Part shown: positions 60,346-64,000 of the stretch, one piece after another | How positions within the stretch are numbered: position 1 is the stretch's first letter | Layout of the letters: the number at the start of each line of letters is the position of its first letter | Assembly: GCF_037546065.1 (NCBI RefSeq) | Contig: NZ_JAWMWG010000001.1 | Location: 930,001 to 994,000, forward strand | Direction: 5' to 3' | DNA from: Holzapfeliella saturejae | GTDB taxonomy: Bacteria; Bacillota; Bacilli; Lactobacillales; Lactobacillaceae | Length of the DNA stretch: 64,000 nt | Translations under genes and position numbers: made by a program | The notes under the pieces: model-generated | What the model saw: only the letters and a program-made list of their open reading frames with translations | What the model was told of the DNA's origin: nothing | Databases searched by the model: none

Positions 60346-62382
60346 TTAGTCTTTTGTTTTTGTTTTTAGATAATTTAATAGTTCTTTTAACTCGCGATTT
60401 TCTGGTGTCCGATTGAGTAATGGATCATGTGTCAACACTTCTTGAGCTGAATTTTTAGCCTCAACTAGTATTTGATAATCTTTTAAAATATCACCCACCT
60501 GAAATTGGGGAACACCTGATTGTTTATGCCCAAACAAGTCACCTTGTCCTCGCAACTTCAAATCTTCTTCTGCCAGAATAAAGCCATCTGTTGTTTGTTC
60601 AATAATCTGCATTCGTTTTTTTCCTGTTTCACTCTTAGGATCTGATACGAATAAGCAATGTGCTTGCGTTTGCCCACGACCAACACGACCTCTCAACTGA
60701 TGTAATTGCGACAATCCGAAATAATCAGCATTAAAAATCACCATCATATTAGCGTTTTTGACATCAACCCCCACCTCAATAACTGTTGTTGAGACTAAAA
60801 TATCAATTTGATGTGATTCAAAAGCTGTCATCACGCTACTTTTTTCGTCTGCTGTCATTTTACCATGCAAGAGCCCTACCGAATAATTGGGAAATTGTTG
60901 GGCCATTTTATCATGTAAAGCCTCAACATTTTCTAAATTTAGTTGCTCTGAATCTTCGATTAAAGGTGAAACAACGTAAATTTGAAAATTTTGACTTAGT
61001 TGCTTCTGCATTGCTTTATAAACCTTTGAAAGTTGTTTAGGACTCACCCACTGACTGACAATCGTTTGTCGCCCTTGAGGTAATTCATCAATAGTCGAAA
61101 TATCTAAGTTTCCATAAGTTGTCATAGCCAGCGTTCGAGGAATCGGTGTAGCAGTCATAGACAACAAATCAACCGCTTCACCTTTATCAATCAAGCGTTG
61201 TCTTTGATTAACACCAAATCGATGCTGTTCATCAACGATTACGAGACCTAATTTTTTAAAGTGAACTGATTTTTGGATTAAAGCGTGAGTACCTATGACA
61301 AAGTTAATTCTACCACTGGCTAAATCATCATAAATTTGTTGTTTTTGTTTTGACTGTAGCGATCCAGTTAATAATGCCACATGAACGCCAAAAGGTTGTA
61401 ATAACTCTTTTAGTTTTGCAAAATGTTGCTGTGCTAAAATCTCCGTTGGTGCCATTAATGCTACTTGATACCCTGCCGTTATGGCACCAAATGCACTAAT
61501 AGCGGCAACAATTGTTTTTCCTGAGCCTACATCACCTTGAAGTAGTCGATGCATCACTTTAGTCTCTGCCATATCTCCTAAAATTTCTTGGCTAACACGT
61601 TTTTGAGCACTTGATAACTCAAAAGGCAAACTAGCAACAAAGTGATCTATCGGTATGCGATGATACTGTCTAGCAATTCCCACTTCTTGATAAGACTCTT
61701 GGTAAATAATTTCTTGCAGTTGCATCTGAAATAAAAAGAACTCTCTAAAAGCGGCACTACGACGAGCCAACTGCTGTTGTTGCTTTGTTTTTGGAAAGTG
61801 CATGAGTCTCAGTAACTGATTATCAGTCAATAATTGATACCGCTGTCTCAAATAAAGCGGAACCACATCATTGATTATTAAATCGCTATCTTTAAATAAA
61901 TTAACAATAAATTTTTGATAACTCTCTTGAGAAAAAACTCTTCTCAACGTGTAATGAGGCATCAGATGTCCTAAATAATTTTGAGGAACTAGTTGTGTAG
62001 CAGTCAATCGTTGAGTGGTTTTTTGATAGCTACCATGAACTGCGACAATCTCACCTTGTTCAAATCTTGATTTCATCCAAGGCTGATTAAAAAAACTGAC
62101 CATGATAATGTCATGGTCAATTTTGAGTTTGAAAGAAAGAATTGTTCTTTTAAAACCAGCCCTACGAATCAGAGGTTGTGTCACAACACGACCTACAAAC
62201 GTTGTCTTTTGACCATCTTCAATCGTCATTAAATCATACGTATTGTAATCATCATACCTTTTAGGATAACTATAGAGAACATCATAAATTGTCGATAAAT
62301 TAAGTTGTTTAAACTTATCGAGTGTTTTAGGTCCGACATTTTTAATTTCCGCTAAGGGCGTTAAAAGTTTTTTCTTCATCAT
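60346..62382 (-). CDS. recG: ATP-dependent DNA helicase RecG
   Basis: Branch-migration helicase that rescues stalled forks and processes recombination intermediates. It has 678 residues. The N-terminal wedge/OB domain (about 60-150) is followed by helicase domain 1 with GDVGSGKTIVA and the VDEQHRFG box, then domain 2 with QLRGRVGRG and the C-terminal TRG-like motif region QGDLFGHKQSG. It begins with tandem ATGs two bases after fakA and lacks an obvious ribosome-binding site, so coupling to fakA is likely. Confidence 0.96.
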   Translation of the reverse strand: MMKKKLLTPLAEIKNVGPKTLDKFKQLNLSTIYDVLYSYPKRYDDYNTYDLMTIEDGQKTTFVGRVVTQPLIRRAGFKRTILSFKLKIDHDIIMVSFFNQPWMKSRFEQGEIVAVHGSYQKTTQRLTATQLVPQNYLGHLMPHYTLRRVFSQESYQKFIVNLFKDSDLIINDVVPLYLRQRYQLLTDNQLLRLMHFPKTKQQQQLARRSAAFREFFLFQMQLQEIIYQESYQEVGIARQYHRIPIDHFVASLPFELSSAQKRVSQEILGDMAETKVMHRLLQGDVGSGKTIVAAISAFGAITAGYQVALMAPTEILAQQHFAKLKELLQPFGVHVALLTGSLQSKQKQQIYDDLASGRINFVIGTHALIQKSVHFKKLGLVIVDEQHRFGVNQRQRLIDKGEAVDLLSMTATPIPRTLAMTTYGNLDISTIDELPQGRQTIVSQWVSPKQLSKVYKAMQKQLSQNFQIYVVSPLIEDSEQLNLENVEALHDKMAQQFPNYSVGLLHGKMTADEKSSVMTAFESHQIDILVSTTVIEVGVDVKNANMMVIFNADYFGLSQLHQLRGRVGRGQTQAHCLFVSDPKSETGKKRMQIIEQTTDGFILAEEDLKLRGQGDLFGHKQSGVPQFQVGDILKDYQILVEAKNSAQEVLTHDPLLNRTPENRELKELLNYLKTKTKD

Positions 62383-62384
62383 TA

Positions 62385-64000
62385 TTATTCTATTGAAATT
62401 AAGTAATCGTATACAGGTTGATCTCCTTGGTGGATTTCAACTTCTAAATCTTCATCAATTTCTAAAATACGGTCTTCTAATTGTTGTGCTTCTTCTTCTG
62501 AACCATCTTCACCAATAATAATCGTTACAATTTCACTGTCTTCAGTTAAACCATCTTGAATAGTTTCAATAATAGTTTCAAATTTATTAGCCGTTGAATG
62601 TACAATTTTACCGTTTAATAATCCCATGTAATCGTTGTTGTGAATTTCAACACCGTCAATTTCTGTGTCACGAATAGCACGTGTCACTTGAATGCTGGTC
62701 ACACCTTCGATTAATTCGGTCATGCTTTGGGCATTATCTTCAAGAGAGGCATCAGGATCAAAGCCAAGCATTGCTGACATTCCTTGAGACACAGTTTTTG
62801 CAGGAACTACTTCAACAGGAATGGATAAGACGTCTTTGGCTTGTTTAGCTGCCATCATAATATTGCCGTTATTTGGTAAAATAATCGCCTTTTTAGCTTT
62901 CAGTTTTTCAACGGCATCCACAATGTCTTGCGTACTTGGGTTCATAGTTTGTCCCCCACTTAAGACATAGCTTACACCTAAACTTTCGAATAATTGACGT
63001 AATCCATCTCCTACTGCAATAGCTACTACAGCAAAATCAACAGGTTGGATGTCTGATTTAGCAGATTCATCAACTACGTTTTCATGCTGAATACGCATAT
63101 TATCAACTTTGATTTTGTCTAATTTACCAAATTTCTTCCCGTGGGAGAAAATGTGTCCCGGAACTTCAGTATGCACGTGAACTTTTACAACTTCATCATC
63201 AGAAACAACTAATAGGGAATCACCTAACTCATTGAGGTATTCTCTAAATTCATCGTAGTTGAATTCTTTTTTACCTTCAAAGTCAGCTGTTAAATCAATC
63301 ATCATCTCTGTACAGTAACCAAAGTGAATCTCTTGTGTTGAGATTTGTGGTTGAACACCTTGATGGTGAGCGGCATTAACCATTTCATCCATTTCAGATT
63401 TATCAGGTTGGTATAAATCTGAAACATTTTCACCGGTCAGCGCTTCTAAAAATCCTTGGTAAACAAATAACAATCCTTGTCCACCTGAGTCAACAACACC
63501 AACTTCTTTTAAAACAGGTAATAATTCTGGTGTTTGTTGAAGTGACTTATGGGCACCTTCAACAACTGCTTGCATAACTTCGTTTACATCTGATGTTTCT
63601 GTTGCCTTCTTTTGTCCAGCACGAGCGGCTTGACGAGCAACAGTCAAAATTGTTCCCTCAACAGGCTTCATAACAGCTTTATAAGCAGTTTCAACACCAC
63701 CAACAAAAGCGTCTGCTAAAGCTTGTGAATCAAGAACTTCTTTGTCTTCAGTCTTTTTTGAGAAACCTCTAAATAACTGTGACAAAATAACACCTGAGTT
63801 TCCACGTGCTCCCATCAACATACCTTTAGCTAAAGCTGCAGTTAGCTCACCAACTTGTGAACCATTGCTTTCATTAACAGCTTTTTCCCCACTTTGAACT
63901 GTTAGATTCATATTTGTTCCCGTATCTCCGTCAGGTACAGGAAAAACATTTAATGAATCAACAAATTCTGCGTTTTTATTTAAGCGATAAGTCGCAATAC
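62385..64000 (-). CDS. fakA: Fatty acid kinase catalytic subunit FakA / DAK-domain protein (cut by window edge)
   Basis: ATP-binding subunit of fatty acid kinase, which with FakB makes acyl-phosphate from exogenous fatty acids. At least 537 residues are visible and the frame runs off the right edge. The DAK nucleotide/Mg site is visible near the edge as PVPDGDTGTNMNLT, followed by GMLMGARGNSGVILSQLFRG. The C-terminal DegV-like/DUF1949-type part has the HVHTEVPGHIFSHG segment. An internal ATG at 63911 is not the start. Context with plsX and acpP supports the lipid role. Confidence 0.93.
   Translation of the reverse strand, partial: IATYRLNKNAEFVDSLNVFPVPDGDTGTNMNLTVQSGEKAVNESNGSQVGELTAALAKGMLMGARGNSGVILSQLFRGFSKKTEDKEVLDSQALADAFVGGVETAYKAVMKPVEGTILTVARQAARAGQKKATETSDVNEVMQAVVEGAHKSLQQTPELLPVLKEVGVVDSGGQGLLFVYQGFLEALTGENVSDLYQPDKSEMDEMVNAAHHQGVQPQISTQEIHFGYCTEMMIDLTADFEGKKEFNYDEFREYLNELGDSLLVVSDDEVVKVHVHTEVPGHIFSHGKKFGKLDKIKVDNMRIQHENVVDESAKSDIQPVDFAVVAIAVGDGLRQLFESLGVSYVLSGGQTMNPSTQDIVDAVEKLKAKKAIILPNNGNIMMAAKQAKDVLSIPVEVVPAKTVSQGMSAMLGFDPDASLEDNAQSMTELIEGVTSIQVTRAIRDTEIDGVEIHNNDYMGLLNGKIVHSTANKFETIIETIQDGLTEDSEIVTIIIGEDGSEEEAQQLEDRILEIDEDLEVEIHQGDQPVYDYLISIE

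Noticed and set aside
63909..63911. ATG as the start of the DAK-domain gene
   Set aside because: The frame continues upstream through the conserved PVPDGDTGTNM site to the window edge, so this ATG is internal.

Overview
This window is chromosomal DNA from a low-GC Gram-positive bacterium of the Lactobacillales. The best fit is an Enterococcaceae member, probably Vagococcus. This rests on AT-rich codon use, AAGGAGG ribosome-binding sites, a PolC-type DNA polymerase, an opp operon in the order DFBCA, and the gene orders hrcA-grpE-dnaK-dnaJ, rimP-nusA-ylxR-ylxQ-infB-rbfA and pyrH-frr-uppS-cdsA-rseP-proS-polC. The genus is an inference from gene content and order. Most genes lie on the minus strand.

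Layout, left to right. 1-5.0 kb: hisS (cut by the window edge), dtd, relA, rsmE and prmA. 5.1-6.1 kb: a small plus-strand pair (YbaK-type deacylase and a DUF960-like protein) and a tRNA-Ser(CGA). 6.1-11.6 kb: apt, recJ, a class A sortase and lepA. 11.6-16.4 kb: the HrcA/CIRCE heat-shock operon, in which dnaJ is broken by a frameshift. 16.4-23.6 kb: ribF, truB, and the rbfA-infB-ylxQ-ylxR-nusA-rimP translation/transcription operon, with an intrinsic terminator inside its leader. 23.6-33.8 kb: polC, proS, rseP, cdsA, uppS, frr, pyrH. 33.9-36.7 kb: tsf, rpsB, a GIY-YIG protein and a tRNA methyltransferase.

36.8-43.3 kb is the accessory part. It holds a divergent lysophospholipid acyltransferase, yneF, a DUF896 protein, lexA, a TetR/MFS/DUF4811 efflux cassette with a clear operator palindrome, and a three-gene operon of two tandem NTF2-like proteins separated by a 22-residue membrane peptide, driven by a 19-bp-spaced MerR-type promoter. 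It ends with an rpmG-rpsN pair encoding zinc-independent L33 and S14 behind a Zur-like palindrome, with rpmG frameshifted.

43.4-53.1 kb: rplS, trmD, rimM, rpsP, ffh, ylxM, ftsY, smc, rnc. 53.1-58.9 kb: the oligopeptide ABC transporter oppDFBCA. 59-64 kb: acpP, plsX, recG and fakA (cut by the right edge).

Taken together this is mainly a housekeeping region: translation and its quality control, the signal recognition particle, membrane lipid synthesis, replication and repair. No insertion sequence, prophage, CRISPR array or rRNA gene is visible. The items most worth checking are the two single-base frameshifts (dnaJ, rpmG), the MerR-type-promoter NTF2 operon with its tiny membrane peptide, the Zur-type ribosomal-protein cassette, an IF-2 without its usual N-terminal domain, and the attenuator-like leader of rimP-nusA.
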